64,000 bases of DNA from Phytophthora colocasiae. Its lineage: Eukaryota > Oomycota > Peronosporomycetes > Peronosporales > Peronosporaceae. The stretch spans positions 1,550,001-1,614,000 of the forward strand of contig JAGKQI010000104.1 of the NCBI GenBank assembly GCA_018806915.1, read 5' to 3'. The translations under genes were made by a program, and so were the position numbers. Shown piece after piece: positions 38,777-49,000 of the stretch (the first letter of the stretch is position 1; each line of letters opens with the position of its first letter). The notes below the pieces were generated by a model, which searched no databases, was not told the DNA's origin, and was given only the letters and a program-made list of their open reading frames with translations.

Positions 38777-39888
38777 TTATCCAAACGGCGTGATCGGTGC
38801 GGACGAACCCTGGTCATCCTGACTCAACTCCAAGCACTGGTGCTTCAGTGATGACAACTTCTCGCGGATGAGATCCAGCGCACAAATCACCACTTCCTCC
38901 GGCTTCAGCTGTCCTGTTGTCTGTGAGCATGAATGGAGCAAGAACAACACGAAAAAGGTGAAAAACATGCCCACAGCATTGTAAAAGCCAACAGAACTAC
39001 TCACCTCAACCGAGAAAATGAACTTGTCTTCTCGCATCCGGATCGACACAGCCGAGTCGTCTTCCGGATTGTCCTTGAACGAGTCCGCCAACTTAACGCA
39101 CTCGTCGCAGTACATGCATCGCATGGCATCTCCTACTGTGAACTGCAAACAACAAAGAATTGCTCAGTTTAGCCGCTGGTTCACCCCAACAGTCAACCTC
39201 CTTCCCGCACCTGCTCGTAGTTCTCATCCGTCTCGAACACTTCTGTGGGGCAACACTTGTATAGCTCGGCCTTCTGTTCAGGTGTGTAGGTGCTCAACAC
39301 AGCTTGGTTAAGTGTAATAATGGGGTCATACATGTACGTTGCCACGGCCACAGGGGACCACTTGGCATGCTCCTTGCCGATGCCAAGCTTGGCGATAGCG
39401 GAAAGCCGCAGTCTCTGACCAGGACCAAGCTTGGCAATGATGACTCCCGTATCCTGTGTATTGTTTAGCTCCTCTTCAGACGAGAAGTTGACGGGGCGAA
39501 TGTATGGATCCGAAGACTTCAGTGCTTCACTCGTAACGGACAGCACGCCGTTGTCCGCCGTCACGTCCAGTGTGAACTCGACACTGCAATTGGGGCAGTT
39601 CTCGTCACAGTCGCAGTCCTGCGAGTACACGAAGCGCTGGCGGAAGTTCTCCAAGCCACCATCGAAATTAAGCGGGATCATACCCAATCGGTGCGCTAGG
39701 AACTCGTCCGTCATGACTGACGTGTTGATCTCAATGCTCACCAGGTCAATGGCCAGAGTGGGCACTTCAGAGATCATGACGCGACGAATGGCATTAGCCA
39801 CACTGGCGTCCGTCTCTGACAGCTCAAAGCGGATGAAGTCATCGCGTAGCTCCTGGATGTCGATCTTAGGGAAGCGCGGGTGCGGCAT
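38777..39888 (-). CDS. RPB3: RNA polymerase II subunit RPB3
   Basis: Three exons on the minus strand: 39211-39888, 39005-39142, 38777-38920, with introns of 68 and 84 bp (GTGCGG...TTGCAG; GTGAGT...CACAG). Spliced length is 319 residues. The chosen ATG gives MPHPRFPKIDIQELRDDFIR; the frame is open further upstream only from GTG. The alpha-like dimerisation domain (FELSETDASVANAIRRVMI, EVPTLAIDLVSIE) and the zinc-binding CDCDENCPNC loop are intact. RPB3 pairs with RPB11 as the bacterial alpha-like assembly platform. Tail-to-tail with the ATG14-like gene, about 215 bp apart. Confidence 0.95.
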
Positions 39889-40058
39889 CGTAGCGGTGAG
39901 GCGACTGAGCGTCTGGGTGGCGTAGCTTCCCCTTCCCAATTGCTGAGTGACGACTCACCAGAATGAAGGTGCTCGTAATTGGTTGAAAACTTGGTGTAGT
40001 ATGATTGGTTCATATTATATTTTTTTGTTTTGTCCAGTAGGAAAAAAGAGATCTATTC

Positions 40059-42962
40059 TTAGCAGTTGTCATGCACGAACATGATGTCCCGCACTAGCTC
40101 CGGCTCCGAGTGCACTGCGTATGTGCCGTAGGGAAGAGCGACGCCCGTACTGGCGTTCACCTGCACGCCCTGTGCCGTGGAGGTGGTGGTCAAGTCGCCG
40201 TGCGTGCCAGCACCGATATGAACCATGTCGGCTGGACGGACGGAGCCCACAGAGCTTAACCACTGTCTGGCTAGAGGCACCAGCAGCGGAAATGTGGCTG
40301 TGTTTTCTCTCCACCACTTGAGAGGGTCTCGCATTGCTGTTACCTTAGCAGCAGCCACAGCGTCGTAGTAGGTTTTCACTTCGTTTACTACCCGAGCACG
40401 CAATACTGCCTCCTGGTCCATGTATGCAGTTGCGTTTGCGTTTGAAGACGCGTTGGGGCTGGTAGTGATCGATACGGGCCCGAGCGAGTCGCCCAACTGG
40501 CCTTGTTGTTGCAGAAGTTGTTGCTGCTGTTGCTGGTATACCAAGGCAGGGTCATCGTGCGCGTCGTCGAAGAGTAACTCACGCAGGAAGCTGTTGGTGT
40601 CGTGGTCTTGAGTTGGCTGCATGCCAGTCTGGAAGTCAAGGAACGCTGCGCTGGAAGGGTCGAGGCCAGCACTGACGGTGACATCAGCTGAGGCTGCAGT
40701 TGAAGCTTTGAGTCGCTGGGTGGCCATGACCTGGTTGAAGTTGGCGAGCACGAAGCACTGGTCAATGAGTCGGGCCTTGCAGACTTCGCGCTCTTCATCG
40801 CTCAGGTACTTCATTCGAACGAAACGAGGATCCAACTGAGAGACCCACATCAGCTCCCCACACGCACGCGAGAAGTGCGATCTGAACTCTGTGTACAGGA
40901 AGTTCCGTACAGCTTCCAACTGCGTGGCGATGTTTTGAGTTTGAGTTTGCAAGTTCATGGGAGGCTGGTTTGAGGCGCTAGCATCGCTGCTGTTTTCATT
41001 GTTCAAGTATCTTGCAAACACTCGCTGGAAGTTAGTCACCTTTTCCAGATCGCGCTTCAGAAACTTCAAAAGCGGGAACGTGAGGGACGATCCCGCGTAT
41101 TTCTCTTTTCCGATAGCCAATGCGACGTTTTCAAAAGGTTGGAGAAGTTGCAGGAGACACTCGATCGCGCACCACTGCGCATCCGTTGGTTCCTGCCGCT
41201 GCACCACATGAGCACGGCTTTCCTCTGACGAAATCGGTGACGATGATGGTGTAACATTCTGGAACTCTGAACGGCCCTCATTAGTATCTGCATACGCGAA
41301 AAAGTCACGAATGACTCTGCGTTTTTTGACTAGACGTTTGAGCATATCAAGCGTGCTGAGCCAACTAGCTTTGGAGTCAGTCACAAGACGTTGTTGGCTA
41401 GTACCAGCCATCAGCTTGCCAAGACGCACGACTGCACGTGGGTGATTGGTCAGGAAGAAGGCGAGGTCTCGGAAAAGGGTCACCTGATCTCGTACGAACT
41501 GCACGCAAGCCTGGTATTCTGGAGGAACACTAGCAACGGCGTTGTTCACCATCTCGTCAAAAAAGAATACCTGCATGCCATCCACTTCCAACGCTCTGGG
41601 CCCATGCAGTAACGGGGCCAAAATCATCTCAAAGCCGTGAGCAGCGCTCTCTGCTTGCTGTGTGCGTGGCTGCAACGGAGTATTGGCATTTTCGTCAATA
41701 AGCGGTTGAGACTGCCACAACATCGAGCTTAAGTACCTCGGGTCGAGGTTCCACCGCGCAATCAACGTGTCCAACATTTCCTTTTTGATCTCGTAGGAGA
41801 ATACTTGGTGGCCACTGTGTTCCCGTACATCGATCGTAAAGTGACGTCGCTCGAAGTTTTCCGTGAGGTAATGGATACTGAAGGAGACAAATATGTCCCG
41901 TTCGGCGGTGATCCACACTTCTGACGCCATCGAATAGAAAAGCACCTCACTAGATATCTGTCGCATGATGTCCATCCGTGAGCGAGCGCTGAGCGATTGG
42001 ACCGAAGCTCGTACGGAGCTCGGTGGAGGAAGCGTGATCGGTTTGCGCAATGTAGCGGCGAAGCGTAGCAATTCCTGTAGCTCGGGGTCTTCCGTAATTG
42101 TAAACGGATGGTGGTGCTTAGCTACCCACCGCGCTACTATCGCGTTCAACTGCTCGGTTTCTTGCTGTGTCAACTCCTCCTTGCTGTCCTCATCTGTAGC
42201 CCGTAACTCACCCAGACTTAACCGAGGCGTATCCATTGGAGACTGAACTGTAATGTTGCTTGACGTGGTGTCTTCAGAAATCGTCATCTCAGTCCGTCTC
42301 CGTTTGTGACCTGTGCCTGGACTGGTCGAGCCACTGTGAACTGCATTTGTTTCCGCATACGTTGTCTGGTCCTGCTGCTTCTTGTTCTTCAACTTTTTAT
42401 CTGCCACCTTCTGCGCGTAGCTGGACAACTCAGCGGCATGAAACTTAGCCATGTGTCGACTGACATTATTGCTGCTACCTGTATTATAGTGCATGATACG
42501 CTTGCATTTCAAACAATAGGCCTCTTTGGCATCTTGGTTTGTGTATGTGCGGCCAGCAGCAATATGGGGCGGATCGGGCACGACTAACCGAATGAATTGC
42601 CAGAGTTCAGGTCGTCGCATCTTGCTGGTCTTGTATAGCTGCGGCATCCCAGGCTCATCGCCTCCGGTTATTATCGTGCCACCTCCTCGCCTTGCACTAG
42701 GCTGCGGTCGCGACTGCAGTGCGCTCACAAAACTTCCTGCTGCAGCGTCGGAGCTCCGCGTGTGCATTCCCTGGTGCATAGAGGTGTTTGTCATTTGCAT
42801 CCCCTCGGTCGTGTTCGAGTTGTGCATCTGCATCAAAGAGGATGTCGCCGGTCCGATGCCATCCATTGGCAGATGCAGCTGGGGCATTTGCTGGAACTGC
42901 ATCTGCGCTCTCGTTGTTGGGGCTGCCGAATAGGAAGTCGAGGAGAAGGAAGCGCCGTCCAT
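40059..42962 (-). CDS. BED-finger, hAT-transposase-derived protein (967 aa, intact)
   Basis: One uninterrupted exon of 967 residues. The Met/Gln/Ser-rich N-terminus (1-95) precedes a BED-type zinc finger (YCLKCKRIMHYNTGSSNNVS, RHMAKFH; residues about 148-180). Later parts match a hAT transposase fold in order: SKASWLSTLDMLKRL (the family's RWNSTYDMLxR motif), LLQLLQPFENVALAIG, a LDPRF block (QLDPRFVRMKYLSDEER), and near the C-terminus DPLKWWRENTATFPLLVPLA, the dimerisation signature. No terminal inverted repeats or 8-bp target duplication were seen. It lies among single-copy host genes and may be domesticated, or be a hAT whose ends I could not find. Confidence 0.7.
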   Translation of the reverse strand: MDGASFSSTSYSAAPTTRAQMQFQQMPQLHLPMDGIGPATSSLMQMHNSNTTEGMQMTNTSMHQGMHTRSSDAAAGSFVSALQSRPQPSARRGGGTIITGGDEPGMPQLYKTSKMRRPELWQFIRLVVPDPPHIAAGRTYTNQDAKEAYCLKCKRIMHYNTGSSNNVSRHMAKFHAAELSSYAQKVADKKLKNKKQQDQTTYAETNAVHSGSTSPGTGHKRRRTEMTISEDTTSSNITVQSPMDTPRLSLGELRATDEDSKEELTQQETEQLNAIVARWVAKHHHPFTITEDPELQELLRFAATLRKPITLPPPSSVRASVQSLSARSRMDIMRQISSEVLFYSMASEVWITAERDIFVSFSIHYLTENFERRHFTIDVREHSGHQVFSYEIKKEMLDTLIARWNLDPRYLSSMLWQSQPLIDENANTPLQPRTQQAESAAHGFEMILAPLLHGPRALEVDGMQVFFFDEMVNNAVASVPPEYQACVQFVRDQVTLFRDLAFFLTNHPRAVVRLGKLMAGTSQQRLVTDSKASWLSTLDMLKRLVKKRRVIRDFFAYADTNEGRSEFQNVTPSSSPISSEESRAHVVQRQEPTDAQWCAIECLLQLLQPFENVALAIGKEKYAGSSLTFPLLKFLKRDLEKVTNFQRVFARYLNNENSSDASASNQPPMNLQTQTQNIATQLEAVRNFLYTEFRSHFSRACGELMWVSQLDPRFVRMKYLSDEEREVCKARLIDQCFVLANFNQVMATQRLKASTAASADVTVSAGLDPSSAAFLDFQTGMQPTQDHDTNSFLRELLFDDAHDDPALVYQQQQQQLLQQQGQLGDSLGPVSITTSPNASSNANATAYMDQEAVLRARVVNEVKTYYDAVAAAKVTAMRDPLKWWRENTATFPLLVPLARQWLSSVGSVRPADMVHIGAGTHGDLTTTSTAQGVQVNASTGVALPYGTYAVHSEPELVRDIMFVHDNC

Positions 42963-43559
42963 GTCCGATCTATTGATGTGCTGCTACTGGTTCGCCGCCA
43001 CGCACGCGTCGGTACTGTCGGTGAGCGTCGGTGCTGTCGGTGAGCAGAGGAGTGCTCACTTGCCACTTTCTGTTGTGATTTCCAGTCGGAGTGTCCTATT
43101 GTAGGGGACAATGAACTTGGACCCACTTTTGCCACCATCATTAGGAGGGTTTCTTTTTGGAAAACCATATGCAACATTTAGATATATGGGTAAAACGGTT
43201 TTACTAAAACCACGGCTCTCGTTCCAAAAATGAGGTCCGTTTTGCCAGATTCCTTCTCGTTTAGGCGCTACATGCCCTTAAACACAAGGAATCTGAATGC
43301 CCAAAAGTTTCGGGAAAAGGGCTCCGCAAATGTAGGAATTTCATTGGGCGAGAAGCTAAACCATATGAAGATCATGAGAAAAGGCAACTTGCTGTGTCTC
43401 ATGAAAATGATGTGTACCACCAAAATATTAATTTTGCACAGTATACCTGTGCAACGCTACTGGTACTCTCCGTGTACTGTCGCGTCACATTTATAAGATA
43501 TAGGAGGTTCATTTGTAATCGTCAAGTTGTCATGTTTTGCTGGAATTGGGCCAACTCAC
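42963..43559. other. Intergenic, probably repeat remnants
   Basis: About 600 bp upstream of the hAT-like gene. It includes a GGGGACAATGAACTTGGACC stretch at 43106-43125 that resembles a Tc1/mariner terminal repeat, but no matching inverted copy was found. A TGTCGGTGAGCGTCGGTG tandem-like stretch lies at about 43016-43038. Confidence 0.35.
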
Positions 43560-43751
43560 CTCGAACGGCAAGCCCGGTTGCCTCCTAAAGTCGCGCATCA
43601 CGCGCTTGACAGTGTTAGACGAGATCCCAAGACACTCTGCAACAATGTCTTGCGTTCGTCCCCTTCGTGTAAGGCCTTGCGTGCGTGCAGCGGTGAAGAA
43701 GTTGTGTACATTCACCACAAACTTCTTCTCGCCAGCTGTGAGACGAGGCAT
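43560..43751 (-). pseudogene. Transposase helix-turn-helix fragment
   Basis: From an ATG at 43749-43751 the minus strand encodes a 64-residue helix-turn-helix-like segment (MPRLTAGEKKFVVNVHNFF, then LGISSNTVKRVMRDFR). It resembles the N-terminus of IS630/Tc1-type transposases of oomycetes. It ends at a GTGAGT donor-like site (43559), but no following exon with a DDE domain could be recognised within about 600 bp. A remnant is most likely. Confidence 0.4.
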
Positions 43752-44766
43752 GCCGTGCTCGCTCAAAAATAAACGCTGCTTAGCGATTTTGGCCCCGAGG
43801 GCAGCTTTGATATCTATCTATAGATTCTATGTGTTTGCTGCGCAGTGGCGACAGTTTTGACTGCACCACGCCTTGATCTACCTGATGTTGAAGTTCGAGT
43901 GGGGCCAAGTGCACTGTCCCGTACGATTGGTACCCGGACAGTGCCGCGTATTCTTCTGCCAACGTAATCACCATTGGATGAATTATAGGGGGGGATGTGG
44001 CCCGAATCGAGACGGCCATTGGCCAATTCCGGAGGTATTGATATCGATTGGCCAAAATCCGTTCGGTCTTCATCAACAGTGGGAGAGGCACAGACAGGGC
44101 GGTACCCATTAAAATTGCAGGCTTGAGTCGCAGCAGCAGCAGTATGTACTAGTACTGTAGCAGCATGTATTAATACCTCCGCTGCTCAGCGGACTTTCAG
44201 ATAGTGTATTGTAATAGTGACTTCAGTACCTTCGTGCTTCGAGAGATGGCTTTGATGATCGCCTTCTTCGGAGGTTATGCAGATCCATCATGCAGTTTAT
44301 TAAAGGAAATTCAATAGATCCTTTCCAGAACTAAATGAATATCGGAGCACGCATTTTCGACAACCGCGATAATCTACATAGTCTTCGCAATCTATGAAAA
44401 TAAAGTAGTGGGTAGCGAAGCGTAACTTGTTAGAACACGGCAGCGGAGGCACAGCACGCGGATATCTTTCACCCGATTGTGGCATTGTGCTCTACGTTAA
44501 CCACCCTATTTTGGCAGCAAACGAATACCGTAATCTTCTATGGGACACTTGTCCCGTAGGACAGGGTGGTCAATGCATTGGATCGTCCTCTACTGACATT
44601 ATAGGTCCAAGAGTATCTAGGCTAGTAATACTATTACTAGCCTAGATTACTAATAGCGATAGTTGTAGTTGTTGGTACAGATAGGTAGACTCATAAGGCG
44701 ACTAAAACAAGGGTGAAGTATCGAGGGCATCGTGTATTCCAGTCTCCCAATAACAGTCTTCCCCAA
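43752..44766. other. Relic-rich intergenic region
   Basis: About 1 kb without a supportable gene. A 109-codon minus frame (43780-44109) beginning with an ATG is not recognised. The perfect palindrome at 44615-44647 lies here. A GGGACACTTGTCCCGTAGG motif near 44551 has a short CCACCCT/AGGGTGG pairing nearby. This is probably transposon debris. Confidence 0.35.
44615..44647. repeat. Perfect 16-bp arm inverted repeat
   Basis: Arms ATCTAGGCTAGTAATA and its exact complement surround a single C. On paper it forms a 16-bp hairpin with a one-base loop. It is AT-rich, intergenic, and may be the centre of a small palindromic mobile element. Confidence 0.8.
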
Positions 44767-45885
44767 CTAATCTGTTCCCAGCGGGCGTCCAGTGCCCCAA
44801 GCGTAGCCTCCTCCGCCTGTTCCAGGAACCCCACCTCGACCGGCAGCCCCGCGTGCGCCAATAATGGGGACCCCACCAGCAGCGACTTGCGGGGAAGGGA
44901 ACAAATTTGTGCTGTACATGCACAGGAAACCGGTTAGATCACCCGGTTGGACGGGAGCAAAACATAGCGACGTACAATACGGCTGGGGTCTGCAACAGGT
45001 TCCAGCCCTTGGTCGCCGGCAGCACTTCGAGCAGGAAGTAGTACAAATGGCCAGCGATGACGCCGAACACATCCATGATCGGGTTGCCCCCGACGAGCAC
45101 TGTGAAAGCGATCAGAGCCCACGGCAGGTACAGACCGTCAAAACGGAAACCTGGAGAGAGCAAGTACAGTGAGAATTGTCAGTGCTTGCAACTACCAACA
45201 CACTATCCTACTGCGCAGTTCCAATGTTCATCCAACGTCAAGTGAGTGCCTCAAAGTCGCCTGCTCAAAGTCAACTCACCCCAAATCGCGACGGGCGCGG
45301 TCGGGTTTCGACGGCTCCAGACGTAGACAATCATAAAAATGAGTGATGTACCCAGGAACGGGATGCCCATGAAAAACGCGACCACCTGCAGTGACAGCAA
45401 CGTTAATACCTAGAGCGACAAGTGCTCCTAAATATCAAAAGCAATGTCAACACTCACCCATAGCACTGCGGCTCCGAAGAACAGCATGAAGGCGTAATCG
45501 GCTGTGGGGCCACCTCCACCTGGGAACGGGTCCTCCTCCAGTCGGGATGAGTAGTTGGTTCTGTGTCAGCACCATCATGAGTTAGAACCTCCAGTACCTA
45601 GCAATTGAAACATGTCCTCCTATTCACCAGTAGTAGACTATATATGCGTTCGTACAAGATCATGAGCTGCATGAGGAAGGGGAAGCTGAAGCTCCCAAGG
45701 TACATGAAGCAGGTGGTGAGTCGCCAGAGCTGGAAACGCTGCCACACCAGGTCGAAGTCCAGGTACAGAGACTGCGGGTTCAGGAAGCCCAACGTGCTTA
45801 AAAGTGTCGAGCCGAAGCACACGGACAGGTAGAAGCGCGTGACGTACGGCAGACCATAGTACCAGGCCTCAATGCTGCCCGCCAT
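44767..45885 (-). CDS. Derlin (ER-associated degradation channel)
   Basis: Five exons on the minus strand: 45656-45885, 45458-45560, 45280-45385, 44976-45150, 44767-44911; introns of 95, 72, 129 and 64 bp. Spliced length is 252 residues. The first intron donor is GTACGA inside the long open frame, which joins LMIL to TNYSSRLEEDPFPGG; this restores the Derlin Y...LEE pattern, whereas the unspliced frame runs on into unrelated sequence. Derlin signatures include YYGLPYVTRFYL near the start, NPQSLYLDF, WRLTTCFMYLG, PTADYAFML and GGNPIMDVFGVIAGHLYYF. The last exon is Gly-rich. Derlins form part of the ER retrotranslocation channel for misfolded proteins, with the p97/Cdc48 machinery. Confidence 0.92.
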
Positions 45886-46036
45886 TGTCGTCTCAAAAGA
45901 TGCTCTAACGTCCCGCCATGTGGCATTACCGATACCGAATTCAACAGGTAAACCGGTAAATGTAGCCAAATACCGATGCCAGTGTTTAAAGTGCCCGGCA
46001 AGAGGCAAGAGGGGGGAGCAAGGAGACCAAGTGACG
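45886..46036. promoter_or_regulatory. Compact bidirectional promoter of Derlin and VPS13
   Basis: Only 151 bp separate the two start codons on opposite strands. It includes an ACCGATACCGAATTCAACAGG-type region with repeated ACCG(A/G)T and CCGGTAAA motifs. No TATA box stands out. Sharing of regulation is inferred from position alone. Confidence 0.5.
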
Positions 46037-49000
46037 ATGCTGCAGCACGCGGTGGCGCTGCTACTGCAGCGACTGCTGGGCAAGTTCGTGACCTTCGACT
46101 CGAGTATGCTGCAGTTGAGTCTGTGGCAGGGCGACCTGTCCTTCCAGGATCTGCAGTTGCGGCTGTCGTACGGGGACGGCGCCATTGAGAACCTCAGTGT
46201 CAAGATCCCGTGGCGCGCACTGTGGACGCAGCCAGTGCAGATCAAAGCGCAGGGTATCCGCATCTCGCTGCATCAGACGCCCAAGCAGCCGGAAACCGAG
46301 TTAGAACTGGAGAATGTGGCCACAAGCATCGACAGCAGTGGAGACGGTGCGCAGAGGCTACTAGAACGACCAAGAGCTTGTATAAAATGCTCACTGTTGA
46401 TGTTCTTGTTGTAGATCGAACGTATCTATCGAAATTGGTGTCGCACATCATTGCCAACGTGCAAATTGACCTGTCGGACGTGCAGATACGATATGACTGC
46501 GACCCAAACTCTTTGGCACCGGTACGAAAGTGGTGTTGGAGATTGAGAAAAGTTTGTGTTGCTAATGCTTTATTACTTTATTTGGTGACAGCATCCAGGA
46601 AGTGGCACAGTGGAAATTGGACATGTCAACTTGATCAACACTAACTCAGAGTGGGAACTGGAGTTCACCCCACAGTCGAGTTCAGCTGTGGAATCGAGAA
46701 AGGTTTGTTGGGAGTTCGTGAGTGGGTAGGAGCTGTTGTGCACTGAATAATTTACTGTTGTCTGTGTAGTTGTTGAAGACAGAGGGCGTTGCAGCATATA
46801 TTGAGTATCCAGAAAAGTTGGGCAGAACAGGACATGAGCCCAGAATGCTCAGAAAATATTTATTTCACGAGTGGCGCAGCACAGTTAAGGTATGAGGTTC
46901 TGTTGATGTTTGCTCTATTTCATTTACTAAATGCTCTCTATTTTGTTGGTAATAGGCAAGTCTGTATTATCACAGTGTGAATGCAGCGTTCCCAGACGTG
47001 GAGCTGGATGTGGATATTGGCTGTGTTCCTGGAAATATTACAGATAAATGTGAGATATGTGCCGCACACAATGCTAGTGGCAACGAAAGATATGTGCTGC
47101 AACCCAACCAGCCCAGAGTGCATTTTGGGCCCGAACACATTGACGTCCTGTACGCAATTCTAATTGAAGTGAAGGCTCCTTACGATGAGTATGATCGTTT
47201 AGCTGCGTTGACACAGCAGCAAGCATCACGGCCTGATGGGTTTCTGATGGTGCTTTCATATGCGAAGCAGTGGTTATTAACTGACTGTCTGGATGCTATC
47301 GTGGGAGAAACTTTCACGCTAGCAGCAGATGACGACGACGATGACGACGACGAGTTTGAGGATGCTATTACGCCACCAAGCTTGTCGGTTCGAGCAGAGT
47401 TGCGACATGGTGCAGGGATTTTTTTTTCTGCTCGAGAAAATGTTGCGACGGAAGAGGAAATTGTAAAAGGAACACAGTGGGTATGGATTCTCGGCCAGAG
47501 TCTTGGTGTGGTGAAGCAGTCGTGTGTGGAAGACGAAATACAACTCAGCGTTCAGTCGTTGCACATGTATGAAATTGCTGAGCGCAGCGAGAGCTACAGC
47601 ATTATTGACCACACTAGTGACATGGCGGATGACGACAGTTCAGTGACGCCAATTGTTCGGATATCCTGTGTCGTCCCTGCTTACCAGAGTCGCCTCGTGG
47701 GGCATCAGCCTGCGCTGGACGTCCAAATGGGTAGCATTATGATGTTCATTAAGGATGAGACATTGGTGATGTGGATGACGCTTTTCGCCCCAGTATATTT
47801 ATGGTGGAACCAGTGGAATTTATCTCATCCAAGCAAATTGGTTACGTATGACGAAGAACAAATTGCACCGATCGCACACTTAGGAATCAAGGTGGAGAAG
47901 ATCTGTTTCGTGTTTTCCCTCCATGAGCAGTTTTGCTTTGGCGTCGAGTTGAAAGATATGGTGGTTGAGACCTCGGAGCCTGATCGCGAGCTGGTGAGAA
48001 GTGACTTTCGAACAGGCGTGCGTGTATTCTCTGCGGATGAGAGCCTTGCCCATTTACAAGCCGATATGACCAGTGATGTGAAAGGTTTACATGAAATTGT
48101 GGCTATTAACAACTTCTCTTTGACGAAAACTAGTCATTCAAGGACACATTGGTCGATGAGTTATTACTCCTGCAAGCACTGCACTTTAGAAGGACATGAA
48201 ACAACGTCGCATGATATTGACACCGAGACGGAAACCGCAATGTACAATTATGAAGCTACTATTTCAGCAATACGAGTCGATTGGAACATGTTAGAGCTTG
48301 AAGCTCTTTTCTGGATCATTGGCAAGTGGAGCTACTTTCTTCCGGAAAAACCCGCAAATGGATCTGATCGAAATCTGCATCCAGCCAAGGGCAGTGCAAC
48401 TGTTAATCTGGTTTGCCGACGAAAACTTTCGATACGAACACCGGATCTGCAGTTATGTGTCTCTGATGATCGGCCTGGTCAAGCTTCCAAGTTTTCGCTG
48501 TACGTTAAGGATGTGGATTGGTCGTCGCAGGTTTGCTCGACCACTGTTACCCAGAAAATGAGTATTTCGTCGATTTCGCTGCTGGAAGGGGAAAACGTAG
48601 TTGTCCGCCTCGCTGGGAGTCCTGGCTTACGTGCTCCTGCTCTCAGCTCAACGTGTCAGATGAAGCGTACTTACTCCAGCAACGGCCATGCATCTGGAGG
48701 GATTTTGCGCTTTGATCATCAAATTACTCGGATTGTTATCACTGTTGACCGCCTGTACGGAGAATTTTTCCTTCCACATGTACAAACGATACTGACGTGG
48801 GTAGGAGCATGTTATAACAGGCATTTGCTGGGGTTTATTGTCTCGACAAGCTACGGATATGAACTTGCTGATTTCCGACGCAATTTGTCCAAGCTGGGAT
48901 CTCAAGCGTCATCGACGCTGTTGGAAGATTCATCTTGTTATAGAGACGAGGTTATCGCTAGCTTGTCTGTAGTACACGGGTTGCAACTTGATATTAAGCA

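Noticed and set aside
43106..43130. Tc1/mariner terminal repeat
   Set aside because: No inverted partner was found within several kilobases.
43780..44109. 109-codon minus-strand frame starting with ATG
   Set aside because: No recognisable motif and it lies in relic-rich sequence; not enough to call a gene.
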